Of a stretch of 64,000 nucleotides of DNA, positions 1 through 8,431 are shown in pieces (the stretch's first letter is position 1; every line of letters starts with the position of its first letter). Below the pieces are notes generated by a model. It was not told where the DNA came from. It saw only the letters and a list, made by a program, of their open reading frames with translations, and did no database searches. The stretch spans positions 62,001-126,000 of the forward strand of contig JAUXMY010000015.1 in NCBI GenBank assembly GCA_030683005.1, read 5' to 3'. This DNA comes from Caulobacter sp. (lineage in GTDB: Bacteria; Pseudomonadota; Alphaproteobacteria; Caulobacterales; Caulobacteraceae). The translations under genes and the position numbers were made by a program.

Positions 1-366
1 GAAAGCCTGGGCCAGCGAGGTTCCGCTCCGCGCGTCGGCCGGAGAGGCCGGCGTCAGCAGCACTGCCGCACGCCCGGCGCCGCGCTCGGCCACCTTCTGG
101 ACGATCAGGCCCCCCATCGAGTGGCCGAACAGCACAGGCTCGATCCCGTCGGCGGCGGCGACCTTGCGGGCCAGGGCCTCGATGTCGTCGACGTAGTCCT
201 TGAGCCGCAGCCGGTGCAGGTCGGCCGGCGGGTTCTGCGAGGTGCGCCTGTCGGGGCGCAGGGTGGGAGTTTCGACCTTCCAGCCCAGATCGTGGAAGGC
301 CGGCGCCAGCCGGGAGTAAGCATCGGCCGTGCCGCCTACGCCATGCACCATGATGATCGTGGTCAT
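1..366 (-). CDS. Alpha/beta hydrolase, C-terminus outside the window
   Basis: Reading the minus strand from an ATG at 366 gives an open frame of 122 codons that runs off the left edge. It begins MTTIIMVHGVGGTADAYSRL, with the HGxGG oxyanion-hole strand of alpha/beta hydrolases. Around residue 82 it has GHSMGG, the nucleophile elbow with its catalytic serine. The acid and histidine of the triad would lie beyond the window. There is no signal peptide, so the enzyme is probably cytoplasmic. The substrate cannot be told from the sequence. It lies 51 bp downstream of rppH on the same strand and may be read from that operon or have its own promoter. Confidence 0.8.
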   Translation of the reverse strand, partial: MTTIIMVHGVGGTADAYSRLAPAFHDLGWKVETPTLRPDRRTSQNPPADLHRLRLKDYVDDIEALARKVAAADGIEPVLFGHSMGGLIVQKVAERGAGRAAVLLTPASPADARSGTSLAQAF

Positions 367-417
367 CGTCGTCTCCGTGAGAGCCGGGCCGGGTCGAGGG
401 CGCGGATCCCCCGCGCC

Positions 418-891
418 TCAGGACCCGGCGAACCGCCTGAAGGCCGTGGCGACCTGTTCATAGGCCGCCCGTTTGAAGGGTACGATCAGTTCGGGGGCTT
501 CGTCGAGCCGCGCCCAGCGCCAGGCCTCGAATTCCACCTGATGATGGGCGTCCAGCCGGATTTCCGAGTCCTCGCCGGTGAACCTCAGCGCAAACCAGAC
601 CTGCTTCTGCCCGCGCCAGCGACCGCCGCGGGCGGCCACCTCGGGCGGGAAGTCATAGACGATCCAGTCCTCGGTCCTCCCCAGGTATCCGGCTGACCGG
701 ATGCCGGTCTCTTCTTCCAGCTCGCGAAGGGCGGCGTCGAACAGGTCCTCGCCGTGGTCGACCCCGCCCTGCGGGAACTGCCAGTTCCACGGTTCGGGCG
801 TGCGGGCCCGCCGGCCCAGCCACACCAGGCCTTCGGCGTTGAACAGAACGACCCCGACGTTCGGCCTATGATCCGGGTACGGTTCGATCAC
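418..891 (-). CDS. rppH: RNA pyrophosphohydrolase RppH (Nudix)
   Basis: 157 aa, normal length for the family. Residues 42-64 form a full Nudix box (G-x5-E-x7-RELEEETGI), which binds the metal and catalyses removal of pyrophosphate from 5'-triphosphorylated RNA, the step that opens transcripts to RNase E decay. The N-terminal YPDHRPNVGVVLFN and the GRRARTPEPWNWQFPQGG stretch are typical of RppH rather than of other Nudix enzymes. The ATG overlaps the stop of the upstream polysaccharide deacetylase gene by 4 bases (ATGA), so translation is probably coupled. It is the last member of the rlmH-envC-ctpA-deacetylase-rppH run. Confidence 0.93.
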   Translation of the reverse strand: MIEPYPDHRPNVGVVLFNAEGLVWLGRRARTPEPWNWQFPQGGVDHGEDLFDAALRELEEETGIRSAGYLGRTEDWIVYDFPPEVAARGGRWRGQKQVWFALRFTGEDSEIRLDAHHQVEFEAWRWARLDEAPELIVPFKRAAYEQVATAFRRFAGS

Positions 892-2069
892 TGCTTGACG
901 AGCGCCGAGGCCGGCGCAAGCTGGAAGCCGCGGTCCGACAGGCCTTGCGCCCAGCGAGCGGCCTCGTCGACGGTCACCGGATAGGCGAAGCCCGACCCCA
1001 GCGCCTGGCCCTTCGACCGGGCGGCGGCCTCGAGCAGGGTCAGCTGGCGATTGATCGCCTCGGCCGAGAGGTCGTCGTCGATCACACGGTCGGCCGAGGT
1101 GCGAAGCGGGCCGCCGGCCCGCCCGGCGCTGCCGTCGTCAACAAAGGCCAGGCCTCGCTGCCGCAGGGATGCTGTGAAGCCGTTCATCGCCGCGGGCGTG
1201 GCCATGAACCGCGAGCCAAGGTAGTTGGTGACGCCGAAATAGCCGGTGGCGCGCGACAGCAGCCACTCCAGCTTGCGCGTCGTCTCGGCCGGCTGGCTTG
1301 CGGCCAGCAAGGTCATTGGTCCCGGGTCGTTCATCGGATAGTCGGTCGGCTCCATCGGCGCCTCGAGCAGCACTTCGTGGCCGTTGGCCCGGGCCATGTC
1401 GATCCAGCCCTGAAGGCCTTCTGCATACGGAGCAAATGACAGCGTGACTTCTGGCGGCAGCGTTTCGATGGCCCGGCGGGTCAGGGCGGCGTTGAGTCCG
1501 AGCCCGCCGACCACCAGCGCCACGCGCGGTTTGCCGTTGGGGGTGAAGGGGCGGGCGTAGGCCTCGGCCGGCTTCTGGCCATTCGGTCCGATGATCGGCA
1601 GCGGCGCGCCGCCGGGACCGGGCGCGGTCAGCCCGGCGAACGGGGCGATGGGCAGGGCGCTCCCGGTCCCGCCCCCTTCGGCGATCCCGCCGCCGGGCAG
1701 GGTGATGACCGCCGAGCCCTCGATCGGCCCGGTCGCGGCGAAAGACATCGGATCTTCCGACAGGGAGTAGTAGCCGGTGCTGACCGTGGCCTCGCCGTCG
1801 GTCTCCGGAGCCAGGGCCTCGCGCCAGCCAGGCACCTCGACCCCGCTGGCGGCGGCCTGGGCCAGGGAGATCCGCACCACCGGCGCCCCCGCCCTCGGAT
1901 CACCGGTGATCATGATCAGCACGGCCAGGGTGGTCAGAAACAGCAGCCCGGCGCCGCCGGCCGAGATGTACGGGTTCTGCGCCGCCGTCAGGGCAAGGGC
2001 CTGCGCGCGCGCGAGACGACTCGGCGCGGACTGGACAGCAGGACGGGCGAGCGGTTTTTTTGAGAACAT
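888..2069 (-). CDS. Divergent polysaccharide deacetylase family protein
   Basis: 393 aa. A cytoplasmic basic start is followed by one transmembrane segment (about residues 35-57) and a proline/glycine-rich linker. A divergent polysaccharide deacetylase domain (formerly DUF610) occupies about residues 180-390, with KPRVALVVGGLGLN at its start, LEAPMEPTDYPMNDPGPMTL in the middle, and FVDDGSAG further on. This family lacks the full metal-binding set of NodB deacetylases, so catalysis is unproven. In alphaproteobacteria it is regularly found between ctpA and rppH, as here, which suggests a cell-envelope role linked to peptidoglycan processing. It ends in a 4-base overlap with rppH. Confidence 0.85.
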   Translation of the reverse strand: MFSKKPLARPAVQSAPSRLARAQALALTAAQNPYISAGGAGLLFLTTLAVLIMITGDPRAGAPVVRISLAQAAASGVEVPGWREALAPETDGEATVSTGYYSLSEDPMSFAATGPIEGSAVITLPGGGIAEGGGTGSALPIAPFAGLTAPGPGGAPLPIIGPNGQKPAEAYARPFTPNGKPRVALVVGGLGLNAALTRRAIETLPPEVTLSFAPYAEGLQGWIDMARANGHEVLLEAPMEPTDYPMNDPGPMTLLAASQPAETTRKLEWLLSRATGYFGVTNYLGSRFMATPAAMNGFTASLRQRGLAFVDDGSAGRAGGPLRTSADRVIDDDLSAEAINRQLTLLEAAARSKGQALGSGFAYPVTVDEAARWAQGLSDRGFQLAPASALVKQ

Positions 2070-2126
2070 GGCGAAGCCGGGGGAGTCTAACGCGCCCCAG
2101 CCTCGCCCGGTATGGTTAATGAAGCG

Positions 2127-3545
2127 CTATTTCGTCTCGGCTGTCTTGGGCTGAACCTTGCCGTCCACGACAGCCACGCGCGGCTGCGGCTTGGGCAGCT
2201 TGGGCGTGGCCGAGACCGATCCGTTGCGCAGCACGTCGATGGCCCGCTGCAACTGGAAGTCGCAGGCGATGGTCAGGGTGGCGAGGGTGACCTTCTTGCA
2301 GGCCTCCTCGTTGAAGGTCATCGGGGGCGCCTCGGCCGGGGTGTGGGCGCCGCGGCGGGTCTTGCCCTCCTCGGCGTCCAGGGCGTTGCGCAGCATGGCC
2401 TCACTGTACTGGATGGACCGGGTGGCGATCAGTTCGGCCTGCTCGCGGCTGGACGCGACCTCCAGGTCCGGCTCGATGCCGGTGCGCTGGATCGACTTGC
2501 CCGACGGCGTGAAGTAGCGCGCCGTCGTCAGCTTCAGGGCGCCGTCCTCGCCGCCGCGCAGCGGGATAACCTGTTGCACCGAGCCCTTGCCGAAGCTGGT
2601 CAGGCCGACAACCTCGGCCCGCTTGCGGTCCTGCAGGGCGCCGGCGACGATTTCAGCGGCCGAGGCCGAGCCGCTGTTGACCAGCACCACGACCGGCAGG
2701 CCGCTGAGCATGTCGCCCGGACGGGCGTGATAGCGTTCGATGTCCTCCGGCTGGCGGCCACGCTGGCTGACCACCTCGCCGCCGTCCAGGAAGATGTCAG
2801 CCACGCCGACCGCCTGGTCGAGCAGGCCGCCCGGATTGTTGCGCAGGTCGAAGACCAGGCCCTTCATCCGCGGGTTCTGCTTCTTCAGGGTCGTAATTGC
2901 GGCGGTCACCTCGTCGGTGGCCTTTTCGTTGAAGCCCGACAATCGCACGTAGCCGTACTCGCCCTCCATGCGGGCGGTCACCGTGCGGGGCTTGATGACC
3001 TCACGAACCAGGGTGACGTCGAAGGGGTCGGACTTCTCGCGGGCGATGGTCAGGGTGACCTTCTCACCCGGCTTGCCCCGCATCAGCTTGACCGCGTCGT
3101 TGCTGGGCAGGCCGATGACGCTCTCGCCGTTGACGCCGGTGATGTAGTCGCCGGGCTGCAGGCCGGCGCGCGAGGCGGGCGTCCCGTCCATGGGGGCGAT
3201 GATCTTCACCACCCCGTCCTCGCTGGTGATCTCGATGCCGAGCCCGCCGTACTCGCCGCGGGTCGACTCCTGCATGTCCTCGAAGCTTTCGGGCGCCAGG
3301 TAGGCCGAATGGGGATCGAGCGAGGACACCATGCCCTCAATCGCCGCCTCGATCAGCTTCTTCTCGTCGACGGGGACGACGTACTGGCGCTCGACCTTGT
3401 CCAGCACGTCGCCGAACAGTTCGAGCATGTGGTAGGCCTGACTCTTGGGCTTGGCGGTAGCTTCGGCCGTCTGGCTCACATAGGCCATCGACCCGGCGCC
3501 CAGAACAAAGGCGCAAGCGCCGATCAGCAGGTTCTTCTTCGTCAT
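2127..3545 (-). CDS. ctpA: S41 family C-terminal processing peptidase CtpA
   Basis: 472 aa. An N-terminal hydrophobic segment (residues 5-25) acts as signal or anchor and places the protease in the periplasm. A PDZ domain spans about residues 97-180 (GGLGIEITSEDGVVKI). The S41 catalytic core follows: NSGSASAAEIV with the likely nucleophile Ser293, and GLTSFGKGSVQ with the likely general base Lys320, the Ser/Lys dyad of tail-specific proteases. The C-terminal 100 residues carry a four-cysteine-poor, family-specific tail (EEACKKVTLATLTIACDFQ). Such proteases trim envelope proteins, often murein hydrolases. Here it sits 84 bp downstream of an EnvC-type hydrolase activator, which fits a shared role in septal or wall remodelling. 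Confidence 0.93.
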   Translation of the reverse strand: MTKKNLLIGACAFVLGAGSMAYVSQTAEATAKPKSQAYHMLELFGDVLDKVERQYVVPVDEKKLIEAAIEGMVSSLDPHSAYLAPESFEDMQESTRGEYGGLGIEITSEDGVVKIIAPMDGTPASRAGLQPGDYITGVNGESVIGLPSNDAVKLMRGKPGEKVTLTIAREKSDPFDVTLVREVIKPRTVTARMEGEYGYVRLSGFNEKATDEVTAAITTLKKQNPRMKGLVFDLRNNPGGLLDQAVGVADIFLDGGEVVSQRGRQPEDIERYHARPGDMLSGLPVVVLVNSGSASAAEIVAGALQDRKRAEVVGLTSFGKGSVQQVIPLRGGEDGALKLTTARYFTPSGKSIQRTGIEPDLEVASSREQAELIATRSIQYSEAMLRNALDAEEGKTRRGAHTPAEAPPMTFNEEACKKVTLATLTIACDFQLQRAIDVLRNGSVSATPKLPKPQPRVAVVDGKVQPKTAETK

Positions 3546-3629
3546 CGCCCGTCGGGGCTCCCTAAACGGCGGTACGCGCCGTGATCGCTACAAGTTCCAC
3601 GCCAACCTCGCCCGGAGGCGGGGCCGAAA

Positions 3630-4715
3630 TTAAGGCGTCGCCCCCGCGACGCGACTCCCGCCGGGCAGCCAGGGCGCCGGATCGACCGGCGTTCCGGAGC
3701 GGCGAAGCTCCAGATAGAGCTCCGATCCGGATCGTCCGCCATCGGCGAGCCGGCCGACAGGCGTGCCGGCCGCGACCGATTGTCCGGGCGCCACCGAAAC
3801 CTCGCTCATGCCGCCGAGCACCAGATGGTAGGCGCCCGCTGTTCGCAAGATCAAGATGACGCCCCATCCGGTGACCGGCCCAGCGAATTCAACCACACCT
3901 TGCGCGGGGCTGGACACCACGGCGCCTTCGCGGGCGGCGATCGCCAGCCCCTCCGACTTGCCGCCCCCGGGCAGGGCCGCCCCGAAACGCCGCGCCGTCT
4001 GGCCCTCGACCGGACGGCGAAGGGGCCCCGGGCCGCTGTCGGCTCCGGTCAGACGCGGGAAGCTGTCGACCAGCTGGCCGGGGCTGCCGACCTCCCGGCC
4101 GGCCAGCAACGCATCGTCCGCGAACCTTTTCTCGATCTGCGACTGTTCGGCCAGCAGCCGCTCCACGTCGCCGCGATGCTGGGCGGCCAGGCTCTCGGCG
4201 GTGAAGCGCTCGGCGTCGGCGGCGGCGGCCTGGCGGCGCAGGGCGGCGATCTCCCGCGCCTCCTCGGCGTAGGCCCGGGCCCGCGCCTCGAGGGCCGGGG
4301 TCATGGCGCGGATCAGGATTGCGGCGCGGACCGCGTCACGGGCGTCCTCGGGCCGCACCAGCAGGGCCGGCGGCGGCTGGCGGCGGAACAGCTGCAGCGC
4401 GCCCAGCAGTCGGGCCAGCCGGTTTCGGTCGCGGCCCAGCTCGGCGGTGAGGGCGGTCTCGCGCACGTTTAGCATCTGCAGCCGCATGCGGGCGCTGGCC
4501 ACGTCGCGGCTGTCCTGGGCCTGGCGCGAGGCCAGCCGCTTGAGCTCGCCGCGGAGGGCCTCGATCTGGCGACGGGCCTCGATACGGCCGTCGGCGGACC
4601 CGGACTGGACGGCGATCATGGCCTGCGACGGCGCGCTGGCCGGCTCCTGCGCCACGCTGCCCCCGGCGACGCCCGCGAGGGCGAGAACGGCGGGGAGGAT
4701 CAGGCGGCGACGCAT
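3630..4715 (-). CDS. EnvC-like murein hydrolase activator (degenerate LytM/M23)
   Basis: 361 aa. It has a signal peptide (residues 1-22, ending SVAQ-EPA) and then a long charged coiled coil (about 35-210; Arg/Ala/Gln/Glu-rich). A C-terminal LytM/M23 fold follows (about 235-355; GLAIAAREGAVVSSPAQG, GWGVILILRTAGAYHLVLGG). The zinc ligands H..D and HxH of active M23 peptidases are not visible, so this is probably an activator of amidases, as EnvC is, rather than a hydrolase. It lies 15 bp downstream of rlmH and upstream of ctpA on the same strand, the usual alphaproteobacterial arrangement. Confidence 0.87.
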   Translation of the reverse strand: MRRRLILPAVLALAGVAGGSVAQEPASAPSQAMIAVQSGSADGRIEARRQIEALRGELKRLASRQAQDSRDVASARMRLQMLNVRETALTAELGRDRNRLARLLGALQLFRRQPPPALLVRPEDARDAVRAAILIRAMTPALEARARAYAEEAREIAALRRQAAAADAERFTAESLAAQHRGDVERLLAEQSQIEKRFADDALLAGREVGSPGQLVDSFPRLTGADSGPGPLRRPVEGQTARRFGAALPGGGKSEGLAIAAREGAVVSSPAQGVVEFAGPVTGWGVILILRTAGAYHLVLGGMSEVSVAPGQSVAAGTPVGRLADGGRSGSELYLELRRSGTPVDPAPWLPGGSRVAGATP

Positions 4716-4730
4716 GGCAAAAGCAGTAGC

Positions 4731-5195
4731 TCAGTCGCGATGGTAAGGCGACCCGCCCAGGATGGTGACGGCGCGGTAGACCTGCTCGGCCAGCATCGCT
4801 CTGGCCAGCGCGTGGGGCCAGGTCTGGGGCCCGAAGGCGAGCTTCTCGTTCGCCGCCGCAAGCACCGAGGCGTCCAGCCCGTCGGCGCCGCCGATCACGA
4901 AGACCAGTCGCCGGACGCCATCATCGCGCAGCCGGCCGATGCGACCGGCGAAATCCCGCGAGGTGCGGACCGTGCCGTGCTCGTCGCAGCAGACGACATG
5001 GGCGTCCTTCAGGTGGGGCAGGATCACCTCTGCCTCGGGCCCCTTGCCGCTCTTGCGCGCCTCGACCTCGACGATCTCGACCGGTCCCAGACCCAGCGCC
5101 CGGCCGCTGGCCGTGGCGCGCTCGGCATAATCCTTCGCCAGCAGGGCTTCGGGGCCCCGGCCGAGGCGATGGACGGTGAGGAGGGTGATCTTCAT
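4731..5195 (-). CDS. rlmH: 23S rRNA pseudouridine-1915 N3-methyltransferase RlmH
   Basis: 154 aa from the ATG at 5195. An upstream in-frame ATG at 5219 would run through the dispersed repeat at 5206-5290, so the shorter start, beginning MKITLLTVHRLGRG, is preferred. The SPOUT-fold SAM-binding loop is VFVIGGADGLD, followed by LAFGPQTWPHALARAMLAEQVYRA. The invariant C-terminal YHRD, which binds the rRNA base, is present. RlmH methylates Psi1915 in helix 69 of 70S ribosomes. Its usual upstream neighbour rsfS is missing here and lies at 43.4-43.9 kb in the opposite orientation. Confidence 0.93.
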   Translation of the reverse strand: MKITLLTVHRLGRGPEALLAKDYAERATASGRALGLGPVEIVEVEARKSGKGPEAEVILPHLKDAHVVCCDEHGTVRTSRDFAGRIGRLRDDGVRRLVFVIGGADGLDASVLAAANEKLAFGPQTWPHALARAMLAEQVYRAVTILGGSPYHRD

Positions 5196-5205
5196 GGCGC
5201 GCGTT

Positions 5206-5290
5206 GCGTTCTTCGACACGGCCCTTCGGGCCTGCTCGGGATGACGTATTCAGAAGGCTACCTGCCTACGCCATGCTGAGCAGCTGCGAA
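5206..5290. repeat. Family A dispersed palindromic repeat, truncated copy (A1)
   Basis: It begins with gcgttcttcgacacgg, a short GC hairpin, then tgctcgggatgacgt. After a spacer containing agaaggctacctgcctacg come the inverted motif catgctgagcagc. The outer right arm seen in other copies (cgtgtcgaagcacgca) is missing. It lies between the divergent starts of rlmH and the MaoC gene, so it may form part of their leaders. Other copies are at 9194-9300, 49234-49340 and 55665-55806. Confidence 0.75.
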
Positions 5291-5316
5291 TCAACCATAA
5301 ACACGGGACGACGCCC

Positions 5317-6168
5317 ATGCCCATCGCCTACCCAGAGATCCTGTCGCTGACCAGCGAACCCCAGCCGTTCGCCTGGACCGAGAAGGAGACCATGCTCTAC
5401 GCGCTGGGCATCGGCCTCGGGAACGATCCGATGAACGAGCAGGAGCTGCCCTTCGTCTACGAGAGCGGCCTCAAGGCCGTGCCGACCATGGCCACCACCG
5501 TGGCCTGGGGCGCCGGTCCCGGCATGGGCAAGATGGGCATCAACTTCCTGCTGGTCGTGCACGGCGAGCAGAAGGTCGAGTTCCACAAGACCTTCCCGAC
5601 CGAGGCGTCCATCACCGCCGAGGGCCGGATCATCGGCGCCTATGACAAGGGCGACAAGGGCGCGGTCATCTACAACGAGACTGTGCTGAAGGACGCGAAG
5701 ACCGGCGAGAAGATCGCCACCCTGACCGGCTCGACCTTCGCGCGCGGCGACGGCAATTTCGGCGGCCCGGCCGACGGCGCGCCCGAAGCCCACGAGGTTC
5801 CGACCCGCGCGCCCGACATGACCGTGGACATTCCGACAAAGCCGGACCAGGCGCTGATCTACCGGCTGAGCGGCGACCGCAATCCGCTGCATTCCGATCC
5901 CGGCATCGCGAAGGCGGCAGGTTTCCCCCGCCCGATCCTGCACGGCCTGTGCACCTACGGCATCACCTGCCGGGCGGTGCTGCAGGCCTACGCCGACTTC
6001 GATCCCTCGCGGATCAAGAGCCACCAGGTGCGGTTCTCCAGCCCGGTCTTTCCGGGCGAGACGATCAGTGTCGATATGTGGAAGGACGGCGACGTCGTCT
6101 CCTTCGAGGCCCGCGTGAAGGACCGCGGCGTGACCGTGGTCAAGAACGGCAAGACCGTGCTGGGGTAG
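5317..6168 (+). CDS. MaoC-type (R)-specific enoyl-CoA hydratase
   Basis: 283 aa with two hot-dog halves, as in the hydratase-2 part of peroxisomal multifunctional enzyme. The N-terminal half (about 1-140) is a degenerate MaoC_dehydrat-N domain. The C-terminal half holds the hydratase-2 signature YRLSGDRNPLHSDPGIA around residue 187, with the catalytic Asp/His pair, and then GFPRPILHGLCTYG. It would hydrate trans-2-enoyl-CoA to (R)-3-hydroxyacyl-CoA in the cytoplasm. Its exact chain length or pathway (beta-oxidation side branch or polyhydroxyalkanoate supply) is not shown. It is a single gene, convergent with the TonB receptor and separated from it by two hairpins. Confidence 0.88.
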   Translation: MPIAYPEILSLTSEPQPFAWTEKETMLYALGIGLGNDPMNEQELPFVYESGLKAVPTMATTVAWGAGPGMGKMGINFLLVVHGEQKVEFHKTFPTEASITAEGRIIGAYDKGDKGAVIYNETVLKDAKTGEKIATLTGSTFARGDGNFGGPADGAPEAHEVPTRAPDMTVDIPTKPDQALIYRLSGDRNPLHSDPGIAKAAGFPRPILHGLCTYGITCRAVLQAYADFDPSRIKSHQVRFSSPVFPGETISVDMWKDGDVVSFEARVKDRGVTVVKNGKTVLG

Positions 6169-6174
6169 CCAGGC

Positions 6175-6249
6175 CGGGGGACATGCACTTCAGTGCCTGT
6201 CCCCATCGGCTTCAAGCGGCAGGGGACACGTCCTGAAGCACATGTCCCT
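6175..6249. repeat. Family C paired hairpins between convergent genes (C1)
   Basis: Two stem-loops lie in tandem. The first is about 6175-6204 (ggggacatgcac paired with gtgcctgtcccc) and the second about 6222-6249 (aggggacacgt paired with acatgtccct). They fill the space between the converging stops of the MaoC gene (6168) and the TonB receptor (6258), so they probably serve as a two-way terminator. A close copy lies at 16947-16978. Confidence 0.6.
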
Positions 6250-6257
6250 CCTCGTTA

Positions 6258-8285
6258 TCAGAACCGGTAGCTGAAGCCGCCCCGCACGCTGCGTCCGGGC
6301 TGGGGAACGATGTCCTTCAGGAACGAGGCGTGCTCGCGGATCTCCTCGTCGCCCAGGTTGCGGCCCTCGACGAACAGTTTGACCCCTTGCAGCGCGGGCG
6401 GCGTCCAGGTCGCGCCGACGTTCAGCACCGCGTAGGCGTCGGTCGGCAACTCGAAGTCCGACACCCGATCCTGGGACGCCACGCGACGCAGCTCGACCCA
6501 GCCGCCCACCTGGGCGTCCTGCCAGACCAGCTTGCCGCCGGCCGACCAGGGCGGAATCCGCGAGGGCGGGCCCAGGTCGCTTGAGGCGCGGACGTAGTCG
6601 GCGCCGAAGTTGAGCGACAGGTTGCGGTCGCCGTCGGACCAGAGACGGAGGCTGGCCTCGGCCTCAAAGCCATGGAAGCGGGCATTGGTCTGAACATAGG
6701 CGAAGACGTCCAGGCCGTCGTCGACGGCGCCGGTCGGCGCCAGGTCGATGAAGCCGTCATAGTCGACGACGAACAGGTGCAGGTCCGCCTGGAGCCGGTC
6801 GTCGCCATAGTGGATCGTGCCCTCCAGCGAGGTGGCGATCTCGGCGTCCAGGTCGGGATTGCCGATCTCGTAGCCGCGGGTGGCGACATGCGGTCCGTCG
6901 GCGAACAGCTCCGCCTCGGTCGGCGCGCGGGAAGTGCGTGAGAGGCTCAGGCCCAAGAACCAGCCCGGAGCCGGCCGCGCGAAGACGCCGACCGAGCCCG
7001 AGGCGCTGGAGAAGTCGCGGTTCCCGGCCGTGCTCTTCAGTTCGCGACGGTCCAGGCGCAGGCCGCCCTCGTAGCCCCAGCTCTCCAGATCCACCCGCTG
7101 CAGGGTGAAGACGCCGATCTCGGAGATTTCCGTGCGCGGCACATAGGCCTCGTCGCCGGCGGCGTCGAAGTCGCGCTTCAGGGCCTGGACGCCGACGGCG
7201 CCGTTCCAGCCGTCGCGCGCGGCCTGAACCAGCTCGAGCCGGCCTTCCCAGCCGTCGGAGAAGAAGCGGGTGCCCACCTCGTCGCCCTCGAACTCGGTGT
7301 GGGTGTAGTCAGCCCAGCCGCCGCTGAAGCGGACGGTGTCGAACGGGCCAAACACGCCTCGCCACTCGCCGCGAAGGTCGACCCGGGTCTGTTCCAGGCC
7401 GATGGTGACGAGTTCTTCCGGCTCGGGGACAGGCGGCGGGACCGGCGGCTCCTCGTGCACATGGCCGGGAACGCCATAGGTCGTCTCGGTGCGCTTCACC
7501 GCCACGCCGAGGTAGCCGTCGGCGCCGACCCAGCTGACGCCGCCGCCCCAGGCGTCCAGATCGACGGCGCTGTTCTCGAGCCGCCTGGGGAAGGGCGTCT
7601 CGGCCGTCTCGCCTTCCTCGGCCAGCTGGCGGGCGGACTCGGGATAGGCGGAAATCCGGTAGTCGTCGCTCTGGCGGTGGATGCCGTCGAGGGTGAAGAC
7701 CAGCGGCCCGGCGCCGAAGGCCAGGGCGCCGCCGATTGAACGCCCGTCGTCCGCCGAGCCCACCGAGCCGTTCAGACGTCCCGATACCGCGGCGTCCGGC
7801 GCGCGGCGGGCGATGCGGTCATCGATGACATTGACCACCCCGCCGATGGCCGAGCCGCCGTAGAGCAGCGCCGCCGGACCGCGCAGGATCTCGATCCTCT
7901 GGGCCTCGCCGGGATCTGACGCCACCTGGTGGTCGGGCGACAGGGCGCTGGCGTCGATCAGGCCGACGCCGTTGTTGAGCACCAGAACGCGCGGACCGGC
8001 GAGGCCCCGCACCACCGGCCGGCTGGCGCCGGGGCCGAACGAGCTGGACCGCAGTCCCGGCACGCCCGCCAGCATGTCGCCCAGCCCGGCCGGCGCGGCG
8101 ATGTCCAGCTGGTCGCGTCCGATCACCTCGATGCTCGTGGTGGCCGAATCCATCGAGATCGGGAACGGCGCGGCGGTAATCACCAGTTGGTCGAGGTCGA
8201 CCGGCTGTGCCTCCTGGGCTCCGGCAGGCAGGGCGATCAGGGCCGGACCACAGGCGGCGGCGAGCAGAAGACGACGAAGGGACAT
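6258..8285 (-). CDS. TonB-dependent outer-membrane receptor, probable zinc uptake (ZnuD-like)
   Basis: 675 aa from the ATG at 8285. A signal peptide (MSLRRLLLAAACGPALIALPAGAQ) is followed by a plug domain (about 30-140: LGDMLAGVPGLRSSSFGPGASRPVVRGLAGPRVLVLNNG). A 22-strand-type barrel ends in GGFSYRF with a terminal Phe. A loop near residues 275-295 contains GHVHEEPPVPPPVPEPEE, a His/acid-rich patch like those used for zinc capture by ZnuD. Upstream in-frame codons to 8339 only translate the operator at 8319-8333, so the shorter start is right. The operator is a palindrome of the Zur type, which suggests induction under zinc starvation. Substrate assignment is inferred from these two facts. 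Confidence 0.85.
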   Translation of the reverse strand: MSLRRLLLAAACGPALIALPAGAQEAQPVDLDQLVITAAPFPISMDSATTSIEVIGRDQLDIAAPAGLGDMLAGVPGLRSSSFGPGASRPVVRGLAGPRVLVLNNGVGLIDASALSPDHQVASDPGEAQRIEILRGPAALLYGGSAIGGVVNVIDDRIARRAPDAAVSGRLNGSVGSADDGRSIGGALAFGAGPLVFTLDGIHRQSDDYRISAYPESARQLAEEGETAETPFPRRLENSAVDLDAWGGGVSWVGADGYLGVAVKRTETTYGVPGHVHEEPPVPPPVPEPEELVTIGLEQTRVDLRGEWRGVFGPFDTVRFSGGWADYTHTEFEGDEVGTRFFSDGWEGRLELVQAARDGWNGAVGVQALKRDFDAAGDEAYVPRTEISEIGVFTLQRVDLESWGYEGGLRLDRRELKSTAGNRDFSSASGSVGVFARPAPGWFLGLSLSRTSRAPTEAELFADGPHVATRGYEIGNPDLDAEIATSLEGTIHYGDDRLQADLHLFVVDYDGFIDLAPTGAVDDGLDVFAYVQTNARFHGFEAEASLRLWSDGDRNLSLNFGADYVRASSDLGPPSRIPPWSAGGKLVWQDAQVGGWVELRRVASQDRVSDFELPTDAYAVLNVGATWTPPALQGVKLFVEGRNLGDEEIREHASFLKDIVPQPGRSVRGGFSYRF

Positions 8286-8318
8286 GGACCGGTTCCGGCT
8301 ACAAAAGCGAAGCCGGAG

Positions 8319-8333
8319 TGTTATGAAATAACA
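8319..8333. promoter_or_regulatory. Zur-like operator upstream of the TonB receptor
   Basis: A perfect 15-base inverted repeat, tgttatgaaataaca (6-base arms, 3-base centre), lies 34 bp upstream of the receptor ATG, between it and the divergent acid phosphatase. It matches the GTTATnnnATAAC form of alphaproteobacterial Zur boxes and stands out as AT-rich in a GC-rich region. A second palindrome of the same design is at 35533-35547. Confidence 0.6.
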
Positions 8334-8431
8334 TATCACCCCGTCAAGACTTGTTCGACTTTGACGGTCTTGACGACGAAGATCGGCGCGGGCCTTGTCG
8401 GTGCGCAGCAGCTTGCATGGAAAACAGGCCG

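Noticed and set aside
5196..5219. Longer rlmH start at 5219
   Set aside because: It would translate part of a dispersed repeat. The family N-terminus begins at 5195.
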